Shown in pieces: positions 19,886-20,000 of a stretch of 20,000 bases of DNA. The notes under the pieces are model-generated. The model was not told the origin of the DNA and searched no databases. It saw only the letters and a program-made list of their open reading frames with translations. The position numbers and the translations under genes are program-made. The DNA is from Priapulus caudatus (taxonomy: Eukaryota; Priapulida; Priapulimorpha; Priapulimorphida; Priapulidae). Where the stretch lies: the NCBI RefSeq assembly GCF_000485595.1, contig NW_014579130.1, positions 1,314-21,313 on the forward strand. Direction: 5' to 3'. Position 1 is the first letter of the stretch. Every line of letters begins with the position of its first letter.

Positions 19886-20000
19886 GCAGTAATAATTATA
19901 ATAATAATGATTATAATAATCGGGAAGTTTATCGATTGTCAAACTTTAAAGCCTGTATTGCAAGATTTTTGTTCAGAAAAACTAAATATAGCTGAATATA
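19886..20000 (+). other. USP intron 9, right edge of window
   Basis: AT-rich intron with a taataattataataata run (19889-19920). The next exon is not reached. Confidence 0.7.

Overview
The window is nuclear DNA of an invertebrate animal, probably marine and not identifiable to species from sequence alone. The genes are split by GT-AG introns of about 200-2,400 bp, their proteins match vertebrate orthologues closely, and the introns are full of microsatellites, minisatellites and small inverted-repeat transposons. There are no prokaryotic operons, RNA genes or CRISPR arrays.

Three protein-coding genes were reconstructed exon by exon. (1) Positions 178-8992, + strand: the 3' part of BMS1, the ribosome-biogenesis GTPase. 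The window opens inside an intron, so the GTPase half is outside. Exons at 178-279, 1170-1345 and five from 6353 to 8992 are clean. Two middle exons (about 3790-3975 and 5764-5955) are recognisable but carry many one-base indels. The exons expected between 1345 and about 3790 are absent, replaced by about 1.4 kb of GA-rich sequence that starts at an undetermined base (1705). (2) Positions 13845 down to 10118, - strand: a complete seven-exon SLC25A20 (mitochondrial carnitine/acylcarnitine carrier), 300 residues. (3) Positions 14216-19693, + strand: the first nine coding exons (433 residues) of a USP4/USP11/USP15-type deubiquitinase. The DUSP and ubiquitin-like domains and the start of the catalytic domain (Cys315) are present; the rest lies beyond the right edge.

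BMS1 and SLC25A20 converge, with candidate poly(A) signals about 130 bp apart (9605 and 9740). SLC25A20 and the USP gene are head to head, with 370 bp between their starts, so they probably share a bidirectional promoter. The three genes have unrelated jobs: 40S ribosome assembly, fatty-acid import into mitochondria and ubiquitin removal. Nothing suggests a joint pathway.

The most unusual feature is structural. At five exon-intron junctions in two genes, a segment that straddles the splice site is itself duplicated or tandemly repeated in the intron: donor copies at 271/513, 5908/6026 and 16303/16358/16413, and acceptor copies at 3271-3790 (six) and 17380/17778. These create decoy splice sites. 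The two between 3100 and 6080 lie in sequence that looks like uncorrected long reads and could partly be assembly artefacts. The other three lie in clean sequence. Other structures are a pogo-like MITE (19714-19883), a hAT-like element (18607-18881), a 265-bp foldback element with telomere-like repeats at its centre (13060-13324), a 740-bp inverted-repeat structure (343-1082), and six exact copies of a CTCF-core-like 9-mer.
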